A DNA stretch of 64,000 bases from Bretschneidera sinensis. Lineage: Eukaryota; Streptophyta; Magnoliopsida; Brassicales; Akaniaceae. Positions 20,326-32,599 of the stretch are shown one piece after another (the stretch's first letter is position 1; each line of letters begins with the position of its first letter). The DNA lies in assembly GCA_023935145.1 (NCBI GenBank), contig CM043698.1, positions 78,139,501-78,203,500 of the forward strand. The letters are read 5' to 3'. Below the pieces are notes generated by a model. That model saw nothing but the letters and a program-made list of their open reading frames with translations, searched no databases and had not been told where the DNA came from. Made by a program: the position numbers and the translations under genes.

Positions 20326-21361
20326 TATCCAACCACATAATTTGTTAAATAAAATAAAAAATGGTCAAAATTAACCTTCTTATAATTACAAATAAAGCAA
20401 AAATAATATTTTATTACATAATTATAGTCAAAATGAACATTCTCATAATTAGAGTTAATTTTCTTTCTTACATAGAATTGTTATTTTTATTTCATTAATT
20501 AATAAATATTTAGATTAATTTAAATTTATTTTGATAATTATCAAAAAAAATATTTTTATTTCGATAATTAATCAGTTTTTGGTTCTATTTAAAATTTGAC
20601 TTTTTTTTATTGTTTATTAATGGAAGGTATTTTTTTATATTTTTTTTAAGATAATGATTAGTTTTGATACTTAAAAATTTGATTAAGATAAAATATTATT
20701 TAAAATTAAAATTTTAAAATATTATATCATATCAGCGTATATGTTATTATTTATGTGATGTGATAAAACTATTCTTCTTTTATATATATATATATAAAAG
20801 ATGGCTTTTTTGCTTTGATTTATTCTGTGTTCGTGGTTGACTATTTTGTATGGTTTTGGATTTAGATTTGGATTTTATGGCAGCCAATGGTAGTTAAGGG
20901 CCTCGGGTTTATGGAATAATATTTTATTGCATTTCGTGACCAAATTTATCAAGTTAATTTCTCGTCAGATTAACCTATCCTCAACCTGGCAAGAGTGTCT
21001 CAATTAAAAGAAGAAAAAAAATAATAAAAGAATTTTAAAAAACGTTGGAAGAGAAAGACGATAAAATACTTTGGATTAGTTGTAGTTTGTGTTTATAGCT
21101 GACAAACAATTTTTGATAAAAACAATTTTAAAGCTAAAATCTATTTAGCATTTAATAAAACAATTTTTTTTTACACAAAATCTATTTCTTAAAATCTTTT
21201 TTAAAAAATCAATATTTTAAAAATATTTAATAATTTTTATTTCTTTAAAACAGAAACCATTTCATAAAATTTATCAAACTAACCCTTGTACAGTTGACCA
21301 AAGAATCACATGTCCATAAAATAACTAATAAAAGTAATTAATTATTAATTCATGATAAAAA

Positions 21362-22074
21362 TGTTAAGAAAAATTACCTACCGTCAACAATTAATTAAGT
21401 ACCACAATTGCAGCCAAAGATAACAGATTATATATAATAATTACTAAGCTTAATAAGGAAATAAAACGACAAGCACCAAATAAAGCAATAAACCAATAAC
21501 ACAAGAATTTACGTGGAAAACCCTTCAGTGTAAAGGGAAAAAACCACAGGACAAAAATAACTCCACTATATAAATAACAATTATAAAGTTTATGCCCAAA
21601 CTTGAGACCCACAACAATTTGGTAATATTACAAAATTACCTCTTTAAAGAAAAATCACTGTTGTACTACCACCCACTGAAATTTGAGAAGTCTATGTGCT
21701 TCATCAAAATCAAACACTGTAATAGAAACTACAAACCCCAAGTAGATTGATTCTCTGTGACTAAACACTATGAATAATACCCTAGAGAAAATCTCAAACT
21801 GTTGTACCTTTTCTCCATTTTACTCTCCCGGTAAATAGATAGAAAACTCGCTCTCTGTACTTCACAACAGAACTCTAGTTTTTTTTCTTCTCTGTAACTC
21901 ACCATAAAAAAACGAAAGAAATTAGGCCTTTTTATATAACCATTGATTAGAAGATATTCTCTTTTAATAGGCATAGGATTTTGAGTCCTATAACAAGTAC
22001 AGCCGCCAACATCTTTAACTTTCTTTTATTTCTTATTTTAACTTGATTATGGGTTGGACCCCACAAGCCCAACA
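21362..22074 (-). repeat. 3' LTR of the 21-27 kb copia element
   Basis: 713-bp terminal repeat. A shared phrase, GACCCACAACAATTTG, appears in both LTRs. The minus-strand polypurine tract lies just outside at 22075-22088. Confidence 0.9.
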
Positions 22075-22160
22075 ATCTCCCCTCTAGCCTATGAGGGAGA
22101 GAACTACCATGTGACTCACTTGGAGTCCATCTCGGCCATTGCTGAGGAAAACTAAAGTTT

Positions 22161-22693
22161 TTATCTGGGAACAACCTTTGTCATCATGTCAGCAACATTT
22201 TTATCTGTGTGGATCTTTTCCAACTTCATCAATTGTTTTTCAGTCACTTCATGAGTCCAATGGTATCTCACCTCAGTGTGTTTCGTACGTGAATGATACA
22301 TGGTATTTTTGCTTAGATCCATGGCACTCTGACTATCACAAAAAATCACTTACTCTTGTTGCTTCAAACCTAATTCTTGAAGAAACCTCATCATCCAAAG
22401 CATTTCTTTCCCTGCTTCATTCGCTGCAATGTACTCAACCTTAGTAGTTGATAAGACAACACATTTTGCAGTCTTGACTGCCATGAGATAGTTTCCCTTG
22501 CGAACAAAAACCCCGATGTAGACTTTTGGGCATCAAGATCACCTGCCATATCTGAATCTGTATAACCCTCAAGAACTGGTTGCGAACTCCCAAAACTCAA
22601 ACATAACTTGGAGGTACCTTTGAGATATCTCAAGATCCACTTCATCGCTTCCCAGTGATTTTTATTCGGATTAGACAAAAACCTGCCAACCAT
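22161..22693 (-). pseudogene. RNase H of 21-27 kb copia element
   Basis: The fragments give a copia RNase H: WILRYLKGTSKLCLSFG, GYTDSDMAGDLDAQKSTSGF, then ICDSQSA-like and SKNTMYHSRTKHTEVRYH. A frameshift near 22391 separates the halves. Confidence 0.83.
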
Positions 22694-22717
22694 ACCAACA
22701 ACATGAGTAATGTCTGG

Positions 22718-23690
22718 TCATGTGCAAACCATATCATACATCAAGCTATTGATTGCAGAGGAGTAAGGAATTGTTGACATCTCTTCCTTTTCTTCTATTG
22801 TTGATGGACACGATTTATTGCTCAATTTAAAATGGTTAGCAAGAGGAGTACTAACTGATTTTGAATGCTTCATGTTGAACCTTTCAAGTATTTGTTCAAT
22901 ATACATTTTTTGTGATAACCACAACTTTCTAGATTTTCTATCACGAACAATTTTCACTCCCAAAATCTGTCTCACTAGTCCCAAGTCCTTCATGTCAAAG
23001 GCTTAAACAATTCATCTTTCAACTTACCAATAATCTTAGCATCTTGTCCCACAATCAATATATCATCAACATACAACAGAAGGATAATAAAGTTACCATT
23101 AGGGAATTTCTTGACATATACACATGGATCTGCAACCGTCTTCTAGTAACTATGATCCACCATGAATGAATCAAACTTCTTGTACCACTGTCTTAGAGCC
23201 TGTTTTAATCCATGCAAACTCTTCTTCAGCCTGCAAACCATGTTTTCTTTCCCTTTCACTTCAAAAGCTTCTGGTTGAACCATATAAATCTCCTCATCCA
23301 AATCACCATGAAGAAACGCCGTTTTCACATCCAACTGCTCAAGCTCAAGATTCAAACTAGCCGTCAAACCAAGTACAACTTGGATATAACTCATCTTTAT
23401 CACTGGAGAGAAAATTTCATTGAAGTCTATTCATTTCTTTTGACCGAAACCTTTCACCACCAGTCAAGCCTTGTACTTTACTAATTTTTTACCATCTTTC
23501 TTTAGCTTAAACACCCACTTGTTCCTCAGTGCTTTTTTTCCTTTGGGAAGATCAACTAATTCATAAGTGTTGTTCTTTTCCAAATAACCCATCTCTTCCC
23601 TCATTGCTTTCATCCAACAATCCTTTTCTGCATGTGATTGCACTTCTTGGAAACTTTCTAGCTCCTTTCCATCGGTAAGCAAGACATACT
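22718..23690 (-). pseudogene. Reverse transcriptase of 21-27 kb copia element
   Basis: In minus-strand order: NKWVFKLKKDGKKLVKYKA (23464-23682), LEQLDVKTAFLHGDLDEEIY and LKKSLHGLKQALRQWY (23143-23403), the YVDD catalytic box near 23056-23067, and MKDLGLVRQILGVKIVRD (22718-22993). Each block is in a different frame or separated by stops. Confidence 0.84.
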
Positions 23691-24059
23691 CAAAACTAGA
23701 GTACGTAATAGACGGTTGATGCTCTCTAGTAGACCCTTCTTAATTAAGGCCTTACAGGCTCCGATGCAAGGGGTTGTTCCCCTCTGCTCAACATGCTCTG
23801 TATCATGCATAACATCATCATCAACTGTCGCTAGCTCCTCATTACCCATATGTTCTTCTTCATGCATCTCTCATTCTTCTCTGACACTATCTGAAGGAGT
23901 AGGATCTAGTACAAAGTCTTCAAGTATGCCTGTAACATGCTCTGTCTTCTCTTTTTTCTCAATATCAGCCAAAGTTTCATTTTCTTGGAAGACAACATCT
24001 CTACTTCTGATAATCTCATTATTTTCTAGATCCTATAACTTGTAACCAAACTCAACATC

Positions 24060-24600
24060 CCCATAACAAACAAACACACAAGCAACTGATTCAAACTCTT
24101 TCTGAAATTTCAAAACCCAATGGAACAGATGAAGATCTATTAATAAGGCAACAAGTTATACGAACTGTTTCACCCCAAAATGGCTTATGCAGCTTAGCCA
24201 TTCTAAGCATGCATCTAACTTTTTCCACAATGGTACGGTTTATCCTCTCAGCCACGCCATTATGTTGTGGGGTACTAGGAGCTGCCATCTAATGCCTAAT
24301 GTCAAACTATAAACAATAATATGCAAACTTGTTGGAGGTATACTCTCCACCATTGTCAGTACAGAAACATTTAAACTGATTCTCTGTCTCTCTCTTCACC
24401 ATAGCATGAAACTTTTGAAAATACCGAAATACCTGGCTTTTGTTCTTCAATAAATAAACTCACACTTTTCGTGAAGCATCATCAATAAAAGTAACAAAAT
24501 ATATATTGGCACCCAAAATATATATTGGCACCCAAAGAGTCTACTTTAATGGGACCACAAACATTAGAATATACCAATTCTAATTTCTTTTGTTTTCTTT
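24060..24600 (-). pseudogene. Integrase core of 21-27 kb copia element
   Basis: Minus-strand text covers the integrase C-terminal core (PSTPQHNGVAERINRTIVEK at 24091-24288) and, upstream, a stretch around the expected second Asp with stops. A short local duplication (AAAATATATATTGGCACCC twice near 24495-24535) breaks the frame. Confidence 0.75.
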
Positions 24601-26040
24601 TAGGTGACTTACTAAAAGAAACTCTATGATGCATACCAAATAAATAATAATCACATGAGTTCAGAGATATACCTATGGAGGAAGGAATGAGCGACCTCCT
24701 GGCCAAAATCTGCAACCCTTTCTCACTTATATGTGCCAGCCTCTTGTGCCATAAGTTTGGAGAAACATCATTTTCAATTGCGTTCAGCTCATTACCACAC
24801 ACTTTAACACGTGTCTTGTACAAGGTGCAACACATCTTTCCTCTGGCAACCACCAATGATCCCTTTGTCAGTTTCCACCTTCTATTACCGAAGTAGTGCT
24901 CATACACTTCTTTATCTAGGACATGAGTAGAAATCAGATTGAGACGCAATTCAGGAATATATCGCACATTCTTCAAAGTCATAGTGCTCCCTACATCTGT
25001 TTGTATGTGCACATCACCAATCCCTACAATTGAAGCAAAGCTTAAGTTACCCATCTTCCTTATACCAAAGTCTCCTGCTCCGTATGCTGTGAAGTAATCC
25101 CGATGTGGAATACAATGGTAAGAAGCTGTTGAGTCAACCACCCAGTCAGTACCAGAATTTGCAACATGATTGCAATCTTCAAACTCACAAGCAAGTAACG
25201 TAAAATTTTCTTCATCTAAAACAACTGTTGTTGTGTTCTTGTCATTGGTCTTCTTATGATTTTTCCCATCTTGTTGTTCTTGTTCCTCAATCCAATAGTT
25301 TCTCTTCATATGACCCAGTTTATTGCGGTGATAACATTTCATCTTATCTTTGGATTTTGATCTGTCTCTGGTTTTACCATGACCTTTAGGACATCTACTC
25401 TTACTTCTACCCCTATTCTCTGTGACAAAAGCTTGACCATCTGTGCCCGAATCTTTTCTGCGAGTCTCCTCATTGAAAATACTGTCTTTCACCATAGACA
25501 AACTAAGCATACCATTCGAAGCAGATTTACTAAGTGACACTACCAAAGTCTCCTAGCTATTAGACAAAGTACCCAAAAGAAATAGCTTGTGTAACTCATC
25601 ATGTAACACTATTTTCATCGTAGATAATTGGTTCACAAGATCTTGAAAATCATTCGAGTGTTCAGCAATGGAACACTTATCCCTGTACTTCAAATTCACA
25701 AGCTTTCTCATCACAAAAGGTTTGTTATGAGCAATCTTTCTTTCATAAAGTGGTTCTAATTTTTCTCAAAGAGATTTGGTATTTGTCTCTTTGGCCACAT
25801 GATGGAACACACTGAGATCTACCCACTGTCTGATGGCACCAACTATCTTTCTATTCATTCTTTTTCACTAATTTCGGTCTTTCCCTCTAGCTTAGATTCA
25901 TCACCCTCATCAGGATCATTCATATCTTTGAAATAGAGGTAATCTTCCATCTTCGGTTTCCATACTGAATAATTAGAAAATGTCAAAAAAATCATAATAC
26001 TTGATTTTTCATCCATGTTGACCAATATAAGCAACCAAAA
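24482..26040 (-). pseudogene. gag, protease and pre-integrase of 21-27 kb copia element
   Basis: The gag N-terminus (FSNYSVWKPKMEDYLYFKD) lies at 25855-26030, then stops, then a long open stretch at 24482-25546. That stretch holds a degenerate zinc knuckle (CYHRNKLGHMKRNYW; two of the four zinc ligands replaced), a protease-like site WVVDSTASYHCIP, and the pre-integrase finger start (LWHKRLAHISEKGLQIL). The protease reads D-S-T where this family usually has D-S-G, so it would probably be inactive. Confidence 0.83.
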
Positions 26041-26053
26041 CTCTAATACCACT

Positions 26054-26762
26054 TGTTGGGAAATATTACCCACTGTCAACAATTAATGAAGTACCACAAT
26101 TCCAACCAAAGATCACAAATTAAATATAATAATCACCAATCCCAGTTCGAAAATAAAACGACAAGCACCAAATGAAGCAATAAACCAAGAACACAAGAAT
26201 TTAAGTGGAAACCCTCCAATGTAGAGGGAAAAAACCACGGGGCAAAAATAACTCCACTATGTAAATAAAAATTACAAAGTTTATACCCAAACTTTAGACC
26301 CACAACAATTTGATAATATTACAAAATTACCTCTCTAGGGAAAAATCACTGCTGTACTACCAATGCTGAAATCTGAGAAGTCATTATGTTTCACCAAAAT
26401 CAACACCGTGATAGAAACTGCAAACCTCGAGTAGATTGATTCTCGGTGACCAAACACTCTGAATAATACCTATAGAAAATCTCAAACTGTTGTACCTTTT
26501 ATCCTTTTTACTTTCCCAGTAAATAGAAAGAAAACTCTATTTCTATACCTCACGATAGAGCTCTATTTTTCTTTGCTCTCTGCAACTCACCATAGAAAAA
26601 TGAAAGAAATCAAGCCTTTTTATATAGCCATTTATTAGAAGATATTCTCTTCTCATAGGCATAGGATTCCGAGTCCTATAAGGTTTACACCCGCCAACGT
26701 CTTTAACTTTTTTTTATTTCTTATTTTAACTTGCTTGTGTGCTGGAGCCCATAATCCCAACA
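26054..26762 (-). repeat. 5' LTR of the 21-27 kb copia element
   Basis: 709-bp partner of 21362-22074, starting TGTTGGGAAATATTACCC. The minus-strand primer-binding site (TGGTATTAGAG) lies two bases outside, at about 26041-26051. Confidence 0.9.
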
Positions 26763-27495
26763 AAAAAATATTGATAGCTCTCACGATTAGAAGGATTGTG
26801 CGAATACAGCATGAATTTGGATTTTCTATTGTTAGTACTTAGATGGTATGCCATCTCATTTTAAAAATTAAATCTATAGTCATATTGCACCATATCATTT
26901 ATTTTAATTAATTATTTATAAGAATGTGATTTAATAATTAACATTGATTTAATTTTTAGATGATGTAGTGTATCGTCTCACTCTGGAAATCACCGATCAT
27001 AAAGAATCCAACAATAAAAAAGATTCAAATCTTGAGATCATAAGTTTCAAGTCACGTTAGCCCACTACATGGATATCTAAAAAAATAAAATTGGGTCACA
27101 ATAGTTTTTCATTTTGAATTTTAGTAAGTTTTCAATCAAAATTTCATTGACAATGTTAAGTACAAAAAAGGTAATTGAATGTTTTCTCGTTAATATAAAC
27201 TTTTGGGAAAATTGGATAACCGTTGTACATGTATATCCTCGTGAAGTAATTAACAAAGTTGAAGAAGCAATGTCGGGCATTGCGTTATAAAGTATTTGTA
27301 GTATAAGTTTTAACTTGCAAGAAACAGGTGACGTATAGCTTCTCCTTAGGTGTGAGTCTTAGCTTAAAGTAATCACTAAAAATGAAAAAATAAATAAAAA
27401 AAGGCATCATTCCTTGGCGTATATCACTTTGGTTCCAGCCTCTGCAAGCACTTGTACACGTAAAAGCCATAGCCCATAGGTAAAGTAGATTATCA
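26763..27495. other. Intergenic spacer upstream of the host gene
   Basis: AT-rich DNA with no recognisable coding sequence. It probably contains the distal promoter of the plus-strand gene that follows. Confidence 0.45.
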
Positions 27496-27500
27496 CTAAT

Positions 27501-27514
27501 CTATATATATATGG
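27501..27514 (+). promoter_or_regulatory. TATA box of the four-exon gene
   Basis: CTATATATATATGG lies about 50 bases before the ATG at 27561, leaving room for a short 5' UTR. Confidence 0.55.
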
Positions 27515-27560
27515 CATGCATTTATAAGCGACGACAAAATTAAATTATACAGAGTTCAAT

Positions 27561-29204
27561 ATGTCAAGAAAAAAAATGCAAAGCTTTGCTGAGCTGATAA
27601 TTCATCGCTACAGATTTCAATCAAGCCTTAATACTCACCACAGGCGATATTGTTCTGGTTTTTCTGTGGCAGAGCTTCAACGTTTTGGTTATCGGATGCA
27701 GTTGATCGGTTCCAATAACGGACTTTGGAGAAAACTTGATACCAATTACAGAGTGAAGAATGAGAAGGACAAGGGCAGAGCAGCCATACCACCTCCTCCA
27801 ACTCCATGGTTTAACTTCCCCCATTGGTATAACTCACTTGGTCTGATAGCTATTTCAAAGAGATCTTTCGTTAATTAGTAGTGTTTCCTTCTTTGTTATT
27901 TGGAGAAGAACAAGAATGAGGGAGAGAAATTTAACTGCTTTTACTGTGCAGGGTTAAATGGCTTCTAGGCTCTATGCTATCTCTCTTGCTACCTTTATTC
28001 AAACCCAAATGGGACAAACTGAAACGGATTGAAGGTACACTTCTATGTCCACACTCCTCCAATGCACCCTTTTTTCTCTTTCATTTTTCACTTTCCAATC
28101 AATTTGATTTTGGATGAATTTTTCTCTTCTATTAAATATAGTCTAATTTGGACCGAATTTTTGGCAGTATGATTGAACAAAATGGAAACAATGAACTGCA
28201 TCTGTATAAAAATATTTAAAAAAAGATTCTTGCCTAAACCTAATCTAGACATTCACAAGAATTTTTCTATATAGTACTAGTATTTTACCAAAAAAGTTTT
28301 AAAAAAAGATTCTCTTATTTTTCCTCTTTTGATAAATAGTGTACCAGATTTTTTTTCTTTCTGCTTACAAATATTGTTGAGAGTGTGCAATATTTTAGAA
28401 GAGGCGGAACTGGTTGTTGAAGAGGTTGAAAAAGTAGCAGAGGTGGTGGAAAAGGTAGCAATCGTGGCGGAGAAGGTATCAGCAGAGGTAGCAGAAAAGC
28501 TTCCTGATCATGGAAAACTAAAGGAGGCAGCTTTGATGGTAGAACACATTTCACAAGTAACTGCCCATGAGGTTCAATTAACCAACAATTTCTTTCACAA
28601 GGTATGTACATACTGTCACACTTATCTTTCACAGCATTTTCTTTTTTTCTTTAATTCCTAAAATATTAGTAAATCAATAAAAAAATTATACCACTTGAGT
28701 ATGTCACATCAAATCTTCCTGAAATATTACAATGGTTTGATTTGAGTTTTTAAAACGGTCTCTATTTTTTACTTGAGTGAAACACCTATAAAATCAATAT
28801 TTGGAAAGAATCAAAGTTAAAAAAAAATACTGTCTGAAAGTAATCAAAACTAAAAAGCAGTTTTCAAAAAATTAAATTTAACCCAAAAACCAGTTTTTCG
28901 GATGTTTTACAAAATATTGAACAATTTTTAGCTTCATAATTAATTTATCGAAAATTGTTTTAAAAATGAATTTGACAACCAAAAACTGGAACTGAAACTG
29001 CACAACTTGCATCTTCCAAATGCATTATGCATGTATATTTCTCCTTTATTATGTTATTTTTTGTTTGCTTAAGTTTAGGTGATTGAAGATTTTCTGGTTA
29101 ATTAAAAATAGATTGATGCGTTGAGGCAAGACTTGGATGAGTTGGAGGCAATGATTGAACCGGTTGTGGATAAGATTGTAGAAGAAGTGTCTGAAAGAAA
29201 GTGA
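27561..29204 (+). CDS. Small organelle-targeted coiled-coil protein, four exons (214 aa)
   Basis: Proposed exons are 27561-27826, 27952-28034, 28399-28601 and 29112-29204. All three introns are GT-AG and phases fit exactly, giving 215 codons with the stop. The N-terminus is rich in Arg, Ser and His and poor in acidic residues, like a mitochondrial or plastid targeting sequence. A proline run (IPPPPTPW) follows, then one hydrophobic segment (WLLGSMLSLLLPLF) spanning the exon 1/2 region. The rest is an acidic Val/Glu/Lys heptad-like helix (VEKVAEVVEKVA, DELEAMIEPVVDKIVEEV). I recall unnamed plant proteins with this layout but know no function. Translation may start at 27561 or at the second Met (27576). 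The absence of breaks supports a live gene. Confidence 0.72.
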
Positions 29205-29880
29205 TATGCTCAAAGGAATGATCACTAGTCATTTGTCGTTGTAAATTTGGCACTGAACACAAAAAAAAGGGGGAGAAAAGCCTTAAAAAATTGTGCAGAC
29301 CTAACATCGAATTTGATGAATAATTAACTCTTTCACATGCCCTTTGTAATATCTATTCTAATACTAGCAATCAGGATTCATAATAATTTCTATATATACA
29401 ATGTTCCAGATAGTGCAATTTGCTGTAAGTTAACAAGGGAATACCATATACAGAAAATTGCGTAGGGGTATCCTGCAAGGTTGAGCTTTCACTAAAATTG
29501 CAGTATTGCAGGCTCTAAGTTTGGAGTCTGGACTGGGACAATATCCTTATCTTACAGCACTGTTAATGCTTGACCTGTACCATCGAGCCATGCTTATGTT
29601 TATTAGGGATAGCAAAAGTCCAACCTAGAATTTCCAGTCCGACGGAACCGAATTCCAGAGAGATTTTATCTTCGCGTGTATAGGATGAAGACAATAAAAA
29701 ATCTTCCTTTGATTCTGGATTGAAGACGGAAATGATATTGACCTCGCCACGTTTAATTCCCAAACCTATTTGGTATTTTCCTAATCTTGATTGTGTTATA
29801 TTTATGGCTTACAAATATATTTATTGTTTTTTTTTAAGTGTAATTTATATTTTTAATAAAAAAAACAGAGTTAACGGAGA
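29205..29880. other. 3' flank of the host gene, intergenic
   Basis: Contains the likely 3' UTR (no classical AATAAA; GAATAATTAA near 29318 is a possible near-signal). Nothing else is recognised. Confidence 0.4.
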
Positions 29881-30329
29881 TCCCCACATTTCTTCATAAG
29901 AAACTTTTGAAGCAAGAACATGAACGAAAATAGTTTAAGGGGGCAAAGACGAGGGTAGAAAATGTTGGAACATTTCCAAAATAAAAAAGGTCAATCGAAT
30001 AGTGCCAAGGCTCAGTCGATTGGACCATGATTTTCATCATATGTGGTTTTGATAGAAAGTTTTTGCGTCCCAATCGATTGAACCTTCGAAAAAAGATATT
30101 TTTGGGCAAAAATATGAGCTCGATTAGACTCGCAATTATTTCAATTTGTACTTTGAAATCTAACAGTTAAGTCAATTTATTGTATAATAATTGTGTCTAT
30201 CTAAAACATGCATAGAATCCTATATATAAAGGGTTGTTTAATTGTCATTTTACAGATAAGAAACAACTGTCATCATCTTCTACCTTTAAACTTAATTTTG
30301 TTTTTTTTATTCCTACAGAAATACTATAC
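29880..30329 (+). repeat. Fragment of a related Sirevirus LTR
   Basis: The stretch has degenerate versions of the palindrome (CTCAGTCGATTGGAC near 30010, CCCAATCGATTGAAC near 30070), then a TATATAAAGGG box near 30221 followed by leader-like text (GATAAGAAACAACTGTCATC). This is the same order as the Sirevirus LTRs. The minus-strand Sirevirus beginning at 30330 appears to have landed in it. Confidence 0.5.
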
Positions 30330-31616
30330 TGTAGACCGAGGGACAAACCCAAGAGGATGAGTGAATTGAGTTTTAAAAACTTTTTACACTTGACAAATCA
30401 GTTTTAAAATTTTAATCAAGTAAAGCACACAATAAATAAATTGCTTGAAATTAAAGGAGTAAAAGAAGAGAATATGCAAACTTCACTTATAGTGGTTCAG
30501 CAATATTGGAATCACTTTGACCCTACTTCCACTCTCTTTAAGGAACCTTCTTGAAGGAATCCACTAAAAATAGTCAAACAACTTCTCGAGTGTTGCCAAA
30601 ACCTTACAATAATCTCTTCCTCGAGGAAGCTACAAAGAAGTATTTAATGCCTAAACACTTTAATAGTTACACTAACTCTTTCTCTTTACAATGATATGAA
30701 TTAAATGTGGAAGAAGGACAAGATAGATTTGAATTTAATGCTCTTACAAGGAAGAATATATCTATCTTAGAAGTACAAAGCTTTGAAGAATAGTTCATAA
30801 AGAATTTTGAAAGCTTTTGTTGATAACAAATGAAAAGATGAAGATTTAATGCTCTTGTGTATAGTCTATCTCTCATTTATGATGAGTTTTTATAGATAAG
30901 AAACCTACTAGCTGTTACTCTAAAAAAAAATCCTATTTGGGAGTAGTTTGGTGCATTAAATGCACTGAATTAACCTTCTGAACCGAAATATTACCGTTAT
31001 TTTCGAACGTCCAGTCGACTGGATAACTATTTGAAATTCAAATTTAAGTCAGGTTTGTTATTCAGTCGACTGGCTAAATGAACGAAACTTTCTGTTCTTC
31101 ATTCAATCGACTGAATGATTTCATTCAGTCGATTGAATCTTATTCAGTCGACGAAACCATATCATTCAGTCAACTGGACTATATTCAATCGACTAAACTA
31201 TATCATTCAGTTGACTGGACTTTATTCAGTCGACTGAATGAAACCATTTAGTCGACTGAATGAAACCATTTAGTCGACTGGATGTCCTGGAATAAAGTTT
31301 TTTGTTTTAAAAATATTTTTCCAGTCATAAAAAATCATTTGATAAAACATTTTATTAAAACAAAAGTGAGTCATATTAAAAAAAAAGTTAAGTACTTGTA
31401 GGTAGAGATTTACATGTCTTATTTACTTTATAACCTAAACTAGGTCTTTGGTCTTCTTTTGAGTGTTTCTCAAGCACAATCTCTTTTTCTTTATTTTTGA
31501 ATTACGTTTTGTTCTTGAGTTGGATGTTTAGACTTGATGAAAAGAAAACATAGATAAAACCATTTGCACAGGTAAGGTATTGTTTTGACATAATTAAAAT
31601 CAAATAAGGGTCAACA
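30330..31616 (-). repeat. 3' LTR of the older Sirevirus
   Basis: On the minus strand it begins TGTTGACCCTTATTTG and ends CCCTCGGTCTACA, matching the ends of the young LTR (TGTTGACCCTCGC...AACCTCGAGCTACA). It contains a palindrome array at 31011-31281 and, further along the minus strand, a TATA-like CTATAAAAAC near 30890. Confidence 0.87.
31011..31281 (-). promoter_or_regulatory. Drifted palindrome array in the older LTR
   Basis: Eleven sites of the type YCAGTCGACTGR start at 31011, 31062, 31103, 31125, 31144, 31166, 31185, 31207, 31226, 31248 and 31270. Several have TCAA or TTGA at the centre, the expected result of losing a methylated CpG. Spacing is mostly 22 and 19 bp, averaging about two helical turns. 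The array lies upstream of the LTR TATA box on the minus strand. Confidence 0.75.
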
Positions 31617-32599
31617 ATCTCCCATCTTTTGATGATGACAAAACTAAGGAGAGAAAACAGTTTTAATAACTAAGTGTTGGGTTTTTATAGAAAAATGGAC
31701 ATAGTCTTCTCTGTTTTTAGGATAAAATAAACTTGTGAAAACTTTAAAAAAAAAATCCCAACCAAGCATATAGTATCTTTTAAGTAATTCTAGTAAGTTC
31801 TAAATAAGAATGAAGTAATGCTTTCCTTAATTCTATGCATATGCATAAGTTTATAGCATATATCATCTTTTAAGTAAGAATGGAGCAATACTCCACCTAA
31901 ATCTATACATACACATAAGCTTATAAACTGTCCTCTTTGTCTTTTTCTCCCCCTTTTTGTCAACAGCACAAAAGGGACGAGAAACCAAGCCAAGATGGAT
32001 ATGGAATATAGAATTGCTGAAAATAAGCGTTGTAAGTGCTAGTGATTTCTATATATAACAAGATAAGCATAGCTATCCCTATGGATAGATAGAGGATACT
32101 AAAACGAACATGCATACAAAAGATTAGCTCAAAATAGATATCGAAAGACCTCTCGGGAAGAATAAAAAAACTGATACATGAGCTAAAGAAAACAAGAGTA
32201 ATTCAATGTGCAAAAAAGGAGCTAGTTGGCCAAACATATCCATAAATAGAGAAACAACTAAGGTTATCATAAACCTAGCAAAAATTTAAACATAAGTAAC
32301 AATTAAGATGTCAACTAGGCATGAGTATATGTCTGAAAACAGTAAAACGTATGAGAAAGATGTGACTTGCAAAGTTTCTCAAGTTCAAAAATAAATAGCA
32401 GATAACTAGACTAATAGTGCCAATCATCTGGAGGAGGTAGATGAGGGAATCGGGATGCTCGAAGGTGGTCTTGAACATCTTGAAGCTGATCTCTTAGTTC
32501 ATCTATAGTACTCTATGAGTCAGTTCTAAAAGATGATAGATCATCATATACAACACGAATACTAGCCTTCAAGTCAGCAAGATTAGCATAAACTCTAGT

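Larger units (their letters stand above)
17400..21361. other. AT-rich intergenic DNA, no gene seen
   Basis: Very AT-rich, with no reading frame that resembles a protein family. It contains a 40-bp TA microsatellite (19541-19580), a shorter one (20781-20796), and a diverged direct duplication listed separately. It ends at the A-run used as target site by the next copia element. Confidence 0.6.
21362..26762 (-). mobile_element. Decayed Ty1/copia retrotransposon
   Basis: LTRs at 21362-22074 (713 bp) and 26054-26762 (709 bp) begin TGTT and end CCCAACA. Both flanks are A-runs, consistent with an AAAAA target duplication (21357-21361 and 26763-26767), though the A-runs leave the edge ambiguous. 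Minus-strand signals: primer-binding site TGGTATTAGAG (one change from the tRNA-Met complement) next to the right LTR, and polypurine tract AGAGGGGAGAT next to the left one. The order gag, protease, integrase, RT, RNase H is complete, but every domain is frameshifted or carries stops, and the LTRs differ at many sites and several indels. Confidence 0.92.

Noticed and set aside
28329..28661. Exon 3 region as an independent single-exon gene starting at 28329
   Set aside because: The segment before the acceptor at 28397-28398 is T-rich intron; the coding helix fits better as an internal exon with correct phases on both sides.
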